Assembly: GCF_003203515.1 (NCBI RefSeq)
Contig: NZ_BGNG01000002.1
Location: 434,001 to 498,000 of the forward strand
Source of the DNA: Glaciecola sp. KUL10
GTDB taxonomy: Bacteria; Pseudomonadota; Gammaproteobacteria; Enterobacterales; Alteromonadaceae
DNA length: 64,000 nucleotides
Direction of reading: 5' to 3'
In this document: in pieces, positions 8,498 to 18,420 of the stretch
Layout of the letters: each line of letters starts with the position of its first letter
Numbering within the stretch: position 1 is the stretch's first letter
Translations under genes and position numbers: made by a program
The notes under the pieces: generated by a model
Database searches by the model: none
What the model was told of the DNA's origin: nothing
The model's input: the letters and a program-made list of their open reading frames with translations, nothing else

Positions 8498-9210
8498 GCA
8501 CTAAAATAGATACCGATGTAGGTTTAGAAGCATACGCGAGTCTTTACGATCGCGTTTGTCAGCGCAAAGGCAGCGCGCAAATGGTCGAGGATTTGTTATC
8601 GACACCTCTAAGCAATAGCGAGTTAAAAAGTATTCCTGATGACCGATTTTTAGCCGAGTTTACCAAAAAGGTATTTCAATCTGGCTTTGTGTGGCGAGTT
8701 GTTAGGCAAAAATGGCCTGATTTTGAAGAGGTGTTTTTTGGCTTTGATATCGACAAAATGCTGCTAATGCCGGACGAAATGCTTGAAAAAAAGGCGACAA
8801 ACCCAGCCATTATTCGCAATCTAAACAAGGTCAAGACAATTAGAGATAACGCCGTCATGATTGACGAGGTGCGCAGAAGCCACGGTAGCTTTGCGGCATT
8901 TGTGGCAGAGTGGCCAAGTGATGACATCATTGGTCTGTGGGAGTATTTAAAAAAGCATGGCGCTCGATTAGGTGGAAATACGGGGCCATATGCGCTTAGG
9001 TTTTTAGGTAAAGACACGTTCTTGTTAAGCAGGGATGTAGAGGCCTATTTCACACAACACGGTTTAATTACGGGGTCAGTGCGCTCAAAACGCAGTTTAA
9101 ACACTATTCAAAATGCCTTTTTAACGTGGCAGCAACAAAGTGGAAGAAGCTTACAAGAGCTCAGTCAACTTGTCTCGTTTAGTTGTGGCGATAACTATGT
9201 AGGCTTTTAG
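8494..9210 (+). CDS. DNA-3-methyladenine glycosylase I-like protein
   Basis: Protein of 238 aa similar to the TagI family of helix-hairpin-helix base-excision glycosylases: VFQSGFVWRVVRQKWPDFEEVFFGFD, then NPAIIRNLNKVKTIRDNA and a region LGGNTGPYALRFLGKDTFLLSRDVEAYF. It lacks the N-terminal zinc ligands of classical Tag (no RCxW start), so alkylated-base activity is inferred from the fold only. Translation begins at GTG 8494, overlapping the prlC stop (GTGA), so it is coupled to prlC. Confidence 0.78.
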   Translation: MSTKIDTDVGLEAYASLYDRVCQRKGSAQMVEDLLSTPLSNSELKSIPDDRFLAEFTKKVFQSGFVWRVVRQKWPDFEEVFFGFDIDKMLLMPDEMLEKKATNPAIIRNLNKVKTIRDNAVMIDEVRRSHGSFAAFVAEWPSDDIIGLWEYLKKHGARLGGNTGPYALRFLGKDTFLLSRDVEAYFTQHGLITGSVRSKRSLNTIQNAFLTWQQQSGRSLQELSQLVSFSCGDNYVGF

Positions 9211-9253
9211 GCGAGTTCGAAAGCTTTTGTTTTGCGTTATACAATCGATTGAC

Positions 9254-11068
9254 TCATTCTGATGTATATCCTGATAGTGGCTCCGGCCGGTGGCTTACAT
9301 ACCCTTGATAATAGTCTACGCCCAAAGTTTTAAGCACCGTTAGTGCTTCTTGGGTCTCAACACACTCCGCAACAACTTTTACGTTTTTTGCCTTTGCAAT
9401 TCCGACAATTGATTCGACCATCTTTCGATTGATCGGGTCGGTTTCAATGTCCCTAACGAACATTCCATCAATTTTTACATAATCGACTTTTAACTGTCTC
9501 AGATACTCATATGAAGAGGTGCCTGTTCCAAAGTCGTCAAGTGCAAACTCACAACCTAAGCTGGCGGTTTTTTCAATTAATTCTTGAGTAGCGCTAAGAT
9601 TTGTTAGTGCTGATGTTTCGGTGATTTCGAAACAGATACGCTTGGGGGCTATTTTATATTTTTCTAACCCATTTCGTATCGTTTCAAAAGCGCCACTTTT
9701 AACGATAAATTCCCCAGAAAGATTGATTGCGACTGCAAGGTCTTCTGGTAAACCAGCCATGGATTTAAATGAAGCATCAATGACCCATTTTTCGATCGCA
9801 CTGATCAAGTGATAGCGCTCTGCGATAGGTATAAAGTGGCCTGGGGGTATTACTCGACCATTTAAGTCTTTTAAACGGAGTAAAAGCTCGACTTTCTTTT
9901 TGGGAGGAGTGCCGTCTGTTTGCAGTGCATTGATTCGTTGGTAATAGAGTAGAAAAAGGTCATTTTCAAGCGCGTGATGAATGATTGGGATAATCTTCAT
10001 TTGCTGCTGTGACTTGTCGATATAGTCCTTCGAGTGGTTATAAACCGATATTTCGCCCCCGCCCTTGCGCTTGCTTTCGTAGCAAGTGCGCTCGGCGATA
10101 CTTAATAGGTGTGAAGCAGAATCTACGCTTTCATCAAGTTCGACAAGTGCCATACTAATACTGTGCTTGAATACTTCTCCTTCCCACTCAAATCGATAAT
10201 TTTCGATCAACATTTTAAGCTGCATGCCTTTTTGAATAGCACCATCTAAATCATTTGCGGTTAACAGTATTGCGAATTCATCCCCTCCCATGCGGGCGCA
10301 AAGAATTTCATTGACTTGAAAACCCCTTATTAAGTCTGCCAGTTGACGTAATAACTCGTCACCTGCAACGTGTCCACACGTATCATTTATTACCTTGAAT
10401 TGGTCCATATCAATAAAGTATAGATACCACTTCTCGCTGTTGATATGCAGTTGCTCTAGTTTGATCCGAAGCTCATTTTCCATCGAGTTTCGATTGTACA
10501 TACGCGTAATAAAATCATAGCTTGAAAGGTAGCTGAGTTTGTCTTGTAAGCGCCTGCGCTCGTCGATTTCTCTTCGCAGGTTTTTATTCGCAGTAACGAG
10601 CTCTAGTGTGCGCTTTTGTACCTTGTCTTCAAGGCTTTCGTTCACACTTTCTAAGAGTGCATTAGCATTGTCTAGTGAGCGCATTAGGCGATGAAGTTCC
10701 AAGTGAGTTTTTACTCTTGCCATAAGTTCGTCTGACTTGACAGGCTTTAAAATATAATCGACTCCACCAACATCAAATGCTGCTCCAATATCAGTTTGAC
10801 TGCCGGTCAAAAATAATACAGGAATATCGCAAAACGATGGATTGTTCTTGATATTTTCGCATACTTCGAGCCCCGACATCTCGGGCATATTGATGTCTAG
10901 TATGATGATGTCGGCCTTAGTCTTTTGTAGAACGTCTAGTGCTTGTCTACCTCGATTGGCAATCAGAAATTTAGGGTTAAGTGTCTTTAACTGCGACACA
11001 ATGGTGCTGATTGTCGTTGGATCATCATCTACCGCTAGAATAACCGGTCTTACTTCATCATTTGTCAT
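9254..11068 (-). CDS. Response regulator with GGDEF and EAL domains
   Basis: Soluble c-di-GMP enzyme of 604 aa: receiver domain 1-125 (phospho-acceptor in IIILDINMPEMSG, Lys in YILKPVK), a coiled linker about 130-175, a GGDEF domain with intact RMGGDEFAI near residue 260, and an EAL domain about 345-600. No RxxD inhibitory I-site precedes GGDEF. In the EAL domain the signature reads ELLLR instead of EALLR, but the metal and catalytic positions are kept: AINLS, FEITET, DDFGTG, VKIDG, AECVET and YYQGY. Both synthesis and hydrolysis are therefore possible. Its start overlaps the upstream kinase stop (TAATG), which makes it the likely phosphorelay output of that kinase. Confidence 0.93.
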   Translation of the reverse strand: MTNDEVRPVILAVDDDPTTISTIVSQLKTLNPKFLIANRGRQALDVLQKTKADIIILDINMPEMSGLEVCENIKNNPSFCDIPVLFLTGSQTDIGAAFDVGGVDYILKPVKSDELMARVKTHLELHRLMRSLDNANALLESVNESLEDKVQKRTLELVTANKNLRREIDERRRLQDKLSYLSSYDFITRMYNRNSMENELRIKLEQLHINSEKWYLYFIDMDQFKVINDTCGHVAGDELLRQLADLIRGFQVNEILCARMGGDEFAILLTANDLDGAIQKGMQLKMLIENYRFEWEGEVFKHSISMALVELDESVDSASHLLSIAERTCYESKRKGGGEISVYNHSKDYIDKSQQQMKIIPIIHHALENDLFLLYYQRINALQTDGTPPKKKVELLLRLKDLNGRVIPPGHFIPIAERYHLISAIEKWVIDASFKSMAGLPEDLAVAINLSGEFIVKSGAFETIRNGLEKYKIAPKRICFEITETSALTNLSATQELIEKTASLGCEFALDDFGTGTSSYEYLRQLKVDYVKIDGMFVRDIETDPINRKMVESIVGIAKAKNVKVVAECVETQEALTVLKTLGVDYYQGYVSHRPEPLSGYTSE

Positions 11069-14000
11069 TAATCTTCTTCAGCTAATAATTGATTGACTAC
11101 TTCGTAATCGAAGCGTTCGAGTGCGCCAATAATCGCATGAACTTTATCATCATCAGGCAAAGTTGCAGCGATAGCATGAGTTTCGTCTATTAATTCAGTT
11201 GGGACCCACTCACTGTTTTCGGTAAATTTGTAGATTTCTGAATACAAGGTCTTAATGTTGCGTGCCGATATTTCAGGTCGACTTTGTTCAATATTCGCTG
11301 AAAGGATTAAATCAGCGTCATTAAGCGCCTTATTAAGTGTTGCATTTATAGTGGCTAAATCTAAGGTGCGAACATCCTGCTCCTTAAGCGCTGTTTCTAG
11401 TGACAAACAGTCTTTGTACAACGAATAAAAGCCCATATTGCCCGCACTTCCTTTCAATGTATGAATCTTCGATTTAAGCACTTCTTGTTCATCGAGGCTT
11501 TTCGGAAATATGAATGACACGCCTTTGTTCTCAGCGATGAATAGACGCAAGCTTTTGAGGTACAAGTCCGGCGTTTGATGCAAGCTAGGGGTGAAGTTTA
11601 CCCAATCCATTGTTTTTAATTTATCATGCGGTACGCTTAAGTCTAGCTCACTTTTGAAGGATGTCTGCTCTTGACATGCTAGATTCTCGAATCCTTGCTC
11701 GGTCAACGCAAGTTGGAGTTGTTCACCAAGTGTTTTTAGTGAAATCGGTTTTGAGACATATCCTGTCATCCCGTAGCTGAAACACTTTTCTTTATCTCCC
11801 TTGAGTGCATTAGCAGTCATTGCAATGATAGGAATGTCTTTATATTGCTCGCCAACAATACCTGCCCTTATTTTGGCTGTTGCGGTATATCCGTCCATAA
11901 TTGGCATTTGGCAGTCCATCAAAATAGCGGTGAACGGCCTTTCATTTTCTTCTTTACGCAATATTTCTAAGCATTCTTGCCCGTTAAACGCTTTTTGAAA
12001 ACGAATTTTTAGTTTCCTTAATAAGCCTTCCGCAACCAACATATTGACTGCATTATCTTCAACAACCAATATTTGATGGTGCTCTCCCGCAACAAATTTA
12101 GATTGTGTTGCATGGCGATATTGGAGCAAATTTTGCTCGTTGATCAATTCATCGTCATTTTGTGGTTTGGTGACCAGTGCAAGCGTATTATATAGATCTT
12201 CGGTAATTACAGGTTTTAGTAAACTTGCGTCTAAACCACTTGCTTTGAGCTCAATACGATCCATCGTAAAGGTCATTGAACTAAGCATGATAATTTTGAT
12301 GCCAGCAAACTCTGATTTTGACCTGATTTCTTTGGCTAACTCCAAACCATCACGCTGAGGCATATTCATGTCAGTGATAATAATTTGAAATTGGTTTTCT
12401 GGCTTTGAGAGTATTTTTAGCGCTTCGTTTACTGATGCACATATGGTCGAATCAAGGCCAATTAAACCCAATTGTTTTTGAATGATGTCTAAGTTAACGG
12501 GGTTGTCATCAACAACTAAAACGGAAAGGCCTTGAACATCTAAGATTGGTTGCTCTTGGGGCGATACTTCAGATTCCTCCAATTTGATATCAAAACCAAC
12601 AGTAGTGCCTTTATTTATTTTACTTTTAACCCAAATATCGCCATCCATTAATTCACAAAGGCGTTTGCAAATTGCTAGGCCAAGTCCGCTTCCACCATAG
12701 TTTCTGGTTGTTGATGAATCGACTTGTGAAAATGATTCAAACAGCAAGGGAATTTTTTCCTCGTTAATACCAATGCCAGTATCTTGGATTTGGCAATGAA
12801 GACGTAAACTTGACTTACGTCTTATAATGTCAGCAGTGACCACCACTTGTCCGTGCTCTGTAAACTTCAAAGCGTTATTGAGTAAATTGGTGATGATTTG
12901 ACGAATACGTAAAGGGTCTCCTTTAACAAAATTGAACTCTATTTTTGTGGTATCAAGCATGAGTTCAAGGCCTTTAGCATCTGCTTTAACTGCTAAGGCT
13001 TTTATACTGTCATCAATCAGTTTAATTGGATCGAAATCAACAATATCTAGTTCTAATTTTCCGGCTTCGACTCTAGAAAAGTCAAGGATGTCGTTAATTA
13101 CGCCCAGAAGGCTGTCTGCACTGCTCTTCGCTATTTCAACTTGTTGTTGCTGTTGCGAATCTATTTTTGAGTCACGTAAAAGGTCTAACATCCCAATTAC
13201 GCCATTCATCGGTGTCCTGATTTCATGTGACATTCGTGCAAGAAATTCACTTTTTGCTTTACTAGCAGCCTGTGCCGCAAGTGTTGCTTGAATCAATGAC
13301 TTTTCGGTTGACCTCTGTTCACTTATATCTTGTGCAATACATAGAATGCCCGGAGGTTGTTCGTTAGGAAAATCGATTTTGAATTTTCTGGAAAGGAAAA
13401 TACTATATTTTCCTTCCTCATGATTAGCGACCCGTTCAAACACGACTGGTTCACCTGTTTGTAAGACCTGTAAATCACTGTCTCTAAAAGCATCCAAGTC
13501 TTTTGCGTTTGCTAACTCCTCATCGGTTGAGCCGATAACTTCTTGCTCGACTTTACCAAAGATCTCAAAAAACGCTTTATTACCTTTTATATAACGTCTT
13601 TCATGGTCCTTGCAAAAGATCGGGTCAGGAATATTGTCGAATAGAGATTGGAGCACGGCTTTTTCAGTAGATAACTCAGCAAGTGCGTCCGCTAGTGCAA
13701 AGGTTCTTTCGTCTACCTTATCCTCAAGTTCATCTGCGGCTTTTTGTAACTTTTTTGTTGTATCGTAGGATACTCTGACAACGTAAAGGCCCAACAAGAG
13801 CGCGAGTGATAGGCTCAAAGAGAGTAGCGCGAGCAAGATATTTCTTGAGCTTCGATAGCTTGATAGCGCTTCGTGTAAATCTACTTCGGTCGTGATACCA
13901 ATATTGAGTGAGTCAATCCATTGCCAAGCGCCAATAACTTTGATGCCTCTATAGTCATTATAGCCATTTACATCAAAGGATTTGTTTCCTCGAATGGCAG

Positions 14001-14844
14001 ATGTCGCCATTTTAGTTAGTTTTTCTCTGCTCGCTTGAGCGTTAGGCTCTAAATAAAGGTTAACTTCAGGATCGTATAATTTGATATTTAAGACTGCGTC
14101 AGAGTTTTTCTCTAACACGCCGTAACGTATTAGTTCATCTCTGAATCGTGAATCGGTAGTCATAAAACCATCGTTGTCAAAAAGATAGGTTTCACCTGTC
14201 TCTCCTATACGACCAAGTTTTACAATCTGGCTTAATTCTGCCTGAGGTTTGATCAAAGCCAATATATAATAACGCTCTCCTTTATTTTCTATAGTGCGTA
14301 TAAAGCTTGCATACTTATAGGTTAGTTCGCTTTGATTCTCACTATTACTAACTTTCCCTTGGACGGGTGGTAAAAATCTTGCACTTATATTGTCAGTGCT
14401 GCTAACAAGAGTTGAATACTTGCCTTTAAAGTTAGACCAAATGGCTCCTGCAGATTCTCTATTATAAAGTGCATAAATGAGTTCACTTCTATCGTTGATA
14501 ATAAATAAATCATCAATTGCTTTACCACTTAGATAACGTTCGAAAGTTCGATCAACGTCGGTTCTGTCTAGCGCAACAAAGCCAGTGCTATCAAGATTTG
14601 TTTCAATTACTTTTAAAACGACATCACTGTTGCTGATGTTCTCGAGTAGGTCTTGTTTTTGCTTCGCCCATATTCCAACTGCGCTGGTCGACGTGTCCAA
14701 GACTGTATTTAATGATTTCTCAAAGTCAGACAAGACGTGATTTTTTAGATATGAAAGAGAGACTTGTACGAGTATAAATGAGGATACAATCAACAGTATC
14801 GCTGCGCTAATTGCAATATTTGGAATTGAGTTTAATTTATACAT
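11068..14844 (-). CDS. Hybrid histidine kinase, Cache-PAS-HisKA-ATPase-REC-REC-HPt
   Basis: Large inner-membrane phosphorelay kinase, 1258 aa. Order: membrane helix about 8-30; a periplasmic double-Cache-like sensor about 35-335 (TGETYLFDNDGFMTTDSRF is the typical second-lobe motif); a second helix about 336-360; a coiled coil; a PAS domain about 395-500; HisKA with His about 540 in MSHEIRTPMNGV; ATPase with DTGIGI and YGGSGLGL; receiver 1 with Asp about 824 (ITDMNMP); receiver 2 with Asp about 976 (LMDCQMPIMDGY); and an HPt domain with His about 1127 in KIHTLKGSAGN. It is one-base overlapped with the downstream GGDEF-EAL regulator. The ligand is unknown; Cache domains usually bind small organic acids or amino acids. 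Confidence 0.95.
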   Translation of the reverse strand: MYKLNSIPNIAISAAILLIVSSFILVQVSLSYLKNHVLSDFEKSLNTVLDTSTSAVGIWAKQKQDLLENISNSDVVLKVIETNLDSTGFVALDRTDVDRTFERYLSGKAIDDLFIINDRSELIYALYNRESAGAIWSNFKGKYSTLVSSTDNISARFLPPVQGKVSNSENQSELTYKYASFIRTIENKGERYYILALIKPQAELSQIVKLGRIGETGETYLFDNDGFMTTDSRFRDELIRYGVLEKNSDAVLNIKLYDPEVNLYLEPNAQASREKLTKMATSAIRGNKSFDVNGYNDYRGIKVIGAWQWIDSLNIGITTEVDLHEALSSYRSSRNILLALLSLSLSLALLLGLYVVRVSYDTTKKLQKAADELEDKVDERTFALADALAELSTEKAVLQSLFDNIPDPIFCKDHERRYIKGNKAFFEIFGKVEQEVIGSTDEELANAKDLDAFRDSDLQVLQTGEPVVFERVANHEEGKYSIFLSRKFKIDFPNEQPPGILCIAQDISEQRSTEKSLIQATLAAQAASKAKSEFLARMSHEIRTPMNGVIGMLDLLRDSKIDSQQQQQVEIAKSSADSLLGVINDILDFSRVEAGKLELDIVDFDPIKLIDDSIKALAVKADAKGLELMLDTTKIEFNFVKGDPLRIRQIITNLLNNALKFTEHGQVVVTADIIRRKSSLRLHCQIQDTGIGINEEKIPLLFESFSQVDSSTTRNYGGSGLGLAICKRLCELMDGDIWVKSKINKGTTVGFDIKLEESEVSPQEQPILDVQGLSVLVVDDNPVNLDIIQKQLGLIGLDSTICASVNEALKILSKPENQFQIIITDMNMPQRDGLELAKEIRSKSEFAGIKIIMLSSMTFTMDRIELKASGLDASLLKPVITEDLYNTLALVTKPQNDDELINEQNLLQYRHATQSKFVAGEHHQILVVEDNAVNMLVAEGLLRKLKIRFQKAFNGQECLEILRKEENERPFTAILMDCQMPIMDGYTATAKIRAGIVGEQYKDIPIIAMTANALKGDKEKCFSYGMTGYVSKPISLKTLGEQLQLALTEQGFENLACQEQTSFKSELDLSVPHDKLKTMDWVNFTPSLHQTPDLYLKSLRLFIAENKGVSFIFPKSLDEQEVLKSKIHTLKGSAGNMGFYSLYKDCLSLETALKEQDVRTLDLATINATLNKALNDADLILSANIEQSRPEISARNIKTLYSEIYKFTENSEWVPTELIDETHAIAATLPDDDKVHAIIGALERFDYEVVNQLLAEED

Positions 14845-15015
14845 TAAAAGTGAATATCCGATTAACGCAAGAAAGTTTCGAAACCTGAAAGCTTATTAAA
14901 AGCATGTACATATAATTCGTTTTATTCAACACCTCTTAGGATGCCATAAAGTTTTCCGTACATATATGCTTTTTATCTTCAGTCCCAGAAATTTATGTGG
15001 GCGATACTTAATTTG

Positions 15016-15031
15016 TTGCAATAATTTGCAA
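15016..15031. promoter_or_regulatory. Possible operator: paired TTGCAA sites
   Basis: Two identical self-complementary hexamers TTGCAA separated by TAAT, so on the same helical face, about 135 bases before the acyl-CoA synthetase start. This could be a dimer-of-dimers regulator site. No family is assigned. Confidence 0.25.
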
Positions 15032-15151
15032 ACCGTTGATTACCAAAATGTGAATTAATCCATTAGTCTTAAAGCATTGCTTTAGTGATGTATTCGCTCC
15101 TATTATTTGGTTAATAAGACGTTAACTAGATATGTCATTACTGTGACATGT

Positions 15152-15156
15152 GGAGG
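15152..15156 (+). promoter_or_regulatory. Shine-Dalgarno that fixes the prpE start
   Basis: GGAGG seven bases before ATG 15164. It argues against the longer frame beginning at 15107, whose first 19 codons do not resemble the family. Confidence 0.65.
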
Positions 15157-15163
15157 CAAGGCC

Positions 15164-17056
15164 ATGAGTGAGCACTACTTAAAAGAATACCAGCAGTCTA
15201 TCGAACATCCTGAAAAATTTTGGCAGGAAAAAGCTAGGGCACTCCCATGGTTCGACTTTCCCAAACAAATACTTAGCAAAGACGATAATGGCGTTGAACG
15301 GTGGTTTGCAGGTGGCATGATGAACACATCATTTATGGCTATCGATCATCATGTTAATTCTGGTCGCGGCAATCAAGTGGCCATCTTATACGATTCTCCA
15401 GCCAGTGGAAGTAAGCGCTCATTAACTTACAATGATTTGCTAAATAAGGTGTCGAATTTTGCTGGGGTATTAAAAAGTAAGGGGGTGACAAAGGGAGATC
15501 GCGTATTGATTTACATGCCGATGATCCCTGAGGCCGCAGTGGCGATGTTAGCCTGTGCACGTTTGGGGGCGATTCATTCTGTTGTGTTTGGCGGTTTTGC
15601 TGCCACTGAACTGGCGGTGCGTATAGATGATGCACAGCCTAAGGTAATTGTTTCAGCAAGTTGTGGGATTGAACTTAGTAAAATTATTGAATATAAACCC
15701 TTACTCAACGATGCAATCGACAGCGCTTCATATAAACCAGAATCCGTTATTGTTGTGCAGCGGACACAGGCGCGAGCGACTTTAGATAGACGCCATGATT
15801 GCGACTGGTCTTATGAAATGCAAAACGCCAGCCCTGTTGGTGCTACCCCCGTGAAAGGCGAAGATCCTCTTTATATTTTATATACCTCAGGCACTACTGG
15901 CGCACCTAAAGGTGTCGTGAGAGACAATGGGGGGCATGCTGTTGCGCTAAATTATACGATGAGCGCACTATATAACGTGAGTGCGGGTGATACGTTTTGG
16001 GCTGCTTCAGATGTCGGCTGGGTGGTCGGGCATTCCTACATTGTATATGGTCCCCTATTGGCAGGTTGTACCACAATTATGTATGAGGGAAAACCTATCC
16101 GATCTCCTGATGCTGGTGCTTTTTGGCGTGTATGTGAAGAGCATAAAGTCAAAGTCTTATTTGCTGCACCAACCGCGTTTAGAGCGATAAAAAAAGAAGA
16201 TCCAAATGGTGATTTGATCAAAGACTATGATCTCAGTCAGCTTGATACGATTTTTATGGCAGGAGAACGTCTAGATCCTCCTACTTACGATTGGACCACA
16301 CAAAAAACGGGGAAACCGGTGATCGATCATTGGTGGCAAACAGAAACAGGGTGGGCGATATGTGGCAATTATCTTGGATTTGGGCAAAGTAAGATTAAGG
16401 CGGGATCGGCAACATACCCCTCTCCGGGGTTTAATATCAAAATACTAAATGCAGCAGGTGACGAAGTTCAAGTGGGCCATCAGGGGGCAATTGCGATTAA
16501 ATTGCCACTGCCACCCGGTTGCTTACCCACGGTTTGGGGAGATCATCACCGCTTTCAATCAAGTTACTTAGATGAGTATCCAGGGTACTATTGCTCTGGT
16601 GACGGTGGATATATCGATGAGGACGGTTATGTCTTTGTAATGGGCCGAACAGATGATGTGATCAATGTCGCTGGGCATCGATTAAGTACCGGTGAGATGG
16701 AAGAAGTTGTCGCCGCTCACCAGGCGGTGGCAGAGTGCAGCGTAATAGGGGTTAGATGCCGTATAAAAGGCCAATTGCCAATCGGTTTAGTCATCTTAAA
16801 AGATGGAGCAAGTATCGATCCTCAAGCCTTGCAAAATGAGCTCACCGATATGATTAATCAACGCATAGGCCGCATCGCATGTTTTAAGCAGGCTATTATA
16901 GTGCCTAGGCTTCCTAAAACGCGGTCAGGTAAAATATTGCGCAATACTTTGCGGCAAATGGCTGATGGGATGGAATATAAGGTTCCCTCGACGATTGATG
17001 ATCCTTCAAGTTTGACGGAGATCGAAATTTTAATGCATGAAAAAGGGCTAGTTTAG
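15164..17056 (+). CDS. prpE: Propionyl-CoA synthetase (acyl-CoA synthetase family)
   Basis: AMP-forming acyl-CoA ligase of 630 aa that activates propionate (or acetate) to the CoA thioester. Landmarks: the ATP-binding P-loop YTSGTTGAPKGVVRDNGG (about 245-262), WAASDVGWVVGHSYIVYGPL, DHWWQTETGW, GRTDDVINVAGHRLSTGEME, and the acetylatable catalytic lysine in PKTRSGKILR near the C-terminus. RDNGGHAVAL and the overall pattern are closer to PrpE than to Acs. No prpBCD genes are nearby, so it stands alone. Start chosen at ATG 15164 with GGAGG seven bases upstream. Confidence 0.88.
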   Translation: MSEHYLKEYQQSIEHPEKFWQEKARALPWFDFPKQILSKDDNGVERWFAGGMMNTSFMAIDHHVNSGRGNQVAILYDSPASGSKRSLTYNDLLNKVSNFAGVLKSKGVTKGDRVLIYMPMIPEAAVAMLACARLGAIHSVVFGGFAATELAVRIDDAQPKVIVSASCGIELSKIIEYKPLLNDAIDSASYKPESVIVVQRTQARATLDRRHDCDWSYEMQNASPVGATPVKGEDPLYILYTSGTTGAPKGVVRDNGGHAVALNYTMSALYNVSAGDTFWAASDVGWVVGHSYIVYGPLLAGCTTIMYEGKPIRSPDAGAFWRVCEEHKVKVLFAAPTAFRAIKKEDPNGDLIKDYDLSQLDTIFMAGERLDPPTYDWTTQKTGKPVIDHWWQTETGWAICGNYLGFGQSKIKAGSATYPSPGFNIKILNAAGDEVQVGHQGAIAIKLPLPPGCLPTVWGDHHRFQSSYLDEYPGYYCSGDGGYIDEDGYVFVMGRTDDVINVAGHRLSTGEMEEVVAAHQAVAECSVIGVRCRIKGQLPIGLVILKDGASIDPQALQNELTDMINQRIGRIACFKQAIIVPRLPKTRSGKILRNTLRQMADGMEYKVPSTIDDPSSLTEIEILMHEKGLV

Positions 17057-17075
17057 GCGCTTCGCTGAAAGAATA

Positions 17076-17098
17076 CGCCCTAACAACTTGCTAGGGCG
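17076..17098. terminator. Weak hairpin between prpE and the DUF2750 gene
   Basis: CGCCCTA (17076-17082) pairs with TAGGGCG (17092-17098) across a nine-base loop between two convergent genes. Neither side has a proper T run, so termination is only suggested. Confidence 0.35.
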
Positions 17099-17450
17099 GT
17101 GAGAGCATTGCATCAAATTCGTCCGGAAACATTGTCATGGCAGACTCGCCTGGAACAGGGAAGACCACGACACACAAATCGTCCTCTAACATGCCATTGG
17201 TCCACCTTTCTTGCCAATCTTTCACCTTGATACAACGAGGTGTGCAGTTTTGCCATTCAGAATCTTGCCACACTTCAGCTGTTTCTTTACTTGGCCACAC
17301 TGGGATACAGTCTTCATCTTCAGCTACTAGCATTACCGCGCCGTCTTGATCTGCTAATATCCAAAGCTCGTGAGTATCTTTTATTATATTAACAAAAGCT
17401 TGTTTGCGTCGTTCGTATGGCAATGATATGAGTTCATCTAAGGTTTGCAT
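17091..17450 (-). CDS. DUF2750-family protein
   Basis: Cytosolic protein of 119 aa with the pattern RRKQAFVNIIKDTHELWILAD, DGAVML, DEDCIPVWPSKETAEVWQ and a final WTNGMLEDDLCVVVFPVPG, which matches my memory of the DUF2750 family. The function is unknown. It converges on prpE and diverges from ubiE, is preceded by an ordinary gap, and has no membrane or signal segment. Confidence 0.72.
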   Translation of the reverse strand: MQTLDELISLPYERRKQAFVNIIKDTHELWILADQDGAVMLVAEDEDCIPVWPSKETAEVWQDSEWQNCTPRCIKVKDWQERWTNGMLEDDLCVVVFPVPGESAMTMFPDEFDAMLSPP

Positions 17451-17637
17451 GCAAATTTTATCCGCTTTGATCGTTATATATATGAGATGATGCGCTGTAG
17501 TCTACTTGAATAAAGTTGAAAGTCATTACGAGATAAATAAATTGATTTTTTTCGTGTAATTTCTACAGCTTAGTAGCGCTATCAGTTAAACTTAAAGAAT
17601 AGACTAGACAGTCACCTGCACGGACAATGAGTATTCA

Positions 17638-18420
17638 ATGACAGATCAAGATATAAGCGTAGAAAACGTCAACGACAATAATGACAAAACTCATTTTGGT
17701 TTTAAACAAGTTGCCAAAGACCAAAAGGCCAACATGGTAGCGGAAGTCTTCCACTCAGTAGCGGCAAAATATGATGTGATGAACGATTTAATGTCTCTTG
17801 GAATCCACCGTATCTGGAAGCGTTATACTATCGACTGCAGTGGCGTGCGAGCTGGACAAAAGGTACTTGATCTCGCAGGCGGTACAGGAGACTTAGCCGC
17901 TAAATTTAGTCGTATTGTGGGCGAAAAAGGTCAGGTTACGCTGGCAGATATTAATCACTCAATGTTGATGGTTGGCAAAGAAAAACTGACAAATATGGGG
18001 ATTTTAGGCAACCTAAATTATGTACAAGCAAATGCTGAGGCCTTGCCTTTTCCAGATAATCACTTTGACCTTGTTACGATTGCGTTCGGATTGAGAAATG
18101 TTACCGAAAAGAGCAATGCTCTTGCTTCAATTTTTAGGGTGCTTAAGCCGGGTGGGCGTTTGTTAGTGTTGGAGTTTTCAAAACCAACCAATGAAATGTT
18201 GAGCAAAGTCTATGATGCATATTCATTTCATTTACTTCCCAAAATGGGGGAGTTGGTCGCAAACGATGCTGAGAGTTATAAGTATCTGGCTGAGTCTATT
18301 CGCATGCACCCCGACCAAGAAACACTCGAAGACATGATGAAAGAAGTCGGCTTTGAACAGACCTCTTATAAGAACTTGACCGGCGGGATCGTAGCATTGC
18401 ACAGAGGCTTCAAGTTTTAA
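17638..18420 (+). CDS. ubiE: Ubiquinone/menaquinone C-methyltransferase
   Basis: SAM-dependent C-methyltransferase that methylates 2-polyprenyl-6-methoxy-benzoquinol in ubiquinone synthesis and demethylmenaquinone in menaquinone synthesis. 260 aa, slightly longer than E. coli UbiE because of an acidic N-terminal extension of about 15 residues. Motifs: [40 protein letters not shown] (SAM site), [41 protein letters not shown] and a C-terminal [11 protein letters not shown]. It is first in ubiE-ubiJ-ubiB; its stop overlaps the ubiJ ATG (TAATG). Confidence 0.97.
   Translation: MTDQDISVENVNDNNDKTHFGFKQVAKDQKANMVAEVFHSVAAKYDVMNDLMSLGIHRIWKRYTIDCSGVRAGQKVLDLAGGTGDLAAKFSRIVGEKGQVTLADINHSMLMVGKEKLTNMGILGNLNYVQANAEALPFPDNHFDLVTIAFGLRNVTEKSNALASIFRVLKPGGRLLVLEFSKPTNEMLSKVYDAYSFHLLPKMGELVANDAESYKYLAESIRMHPDQETLEDMMKEVGFEQTSYKNLTGGIVALHRGFKF

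Larger units (their letters stand above)
14845..15163. other. Divergent intergenic region, hybrid kinase / prpE
   Basis: This AT-rich gap of 319 bases contains the divergent promoters. The only structure I notice is a pair of TTGCAA palindromes (15016-15021 and 15026-15031) ten bases apart centre to centre. I see no RNA gene or small coding frame with a good ribosome site. Confidence 0.45.
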
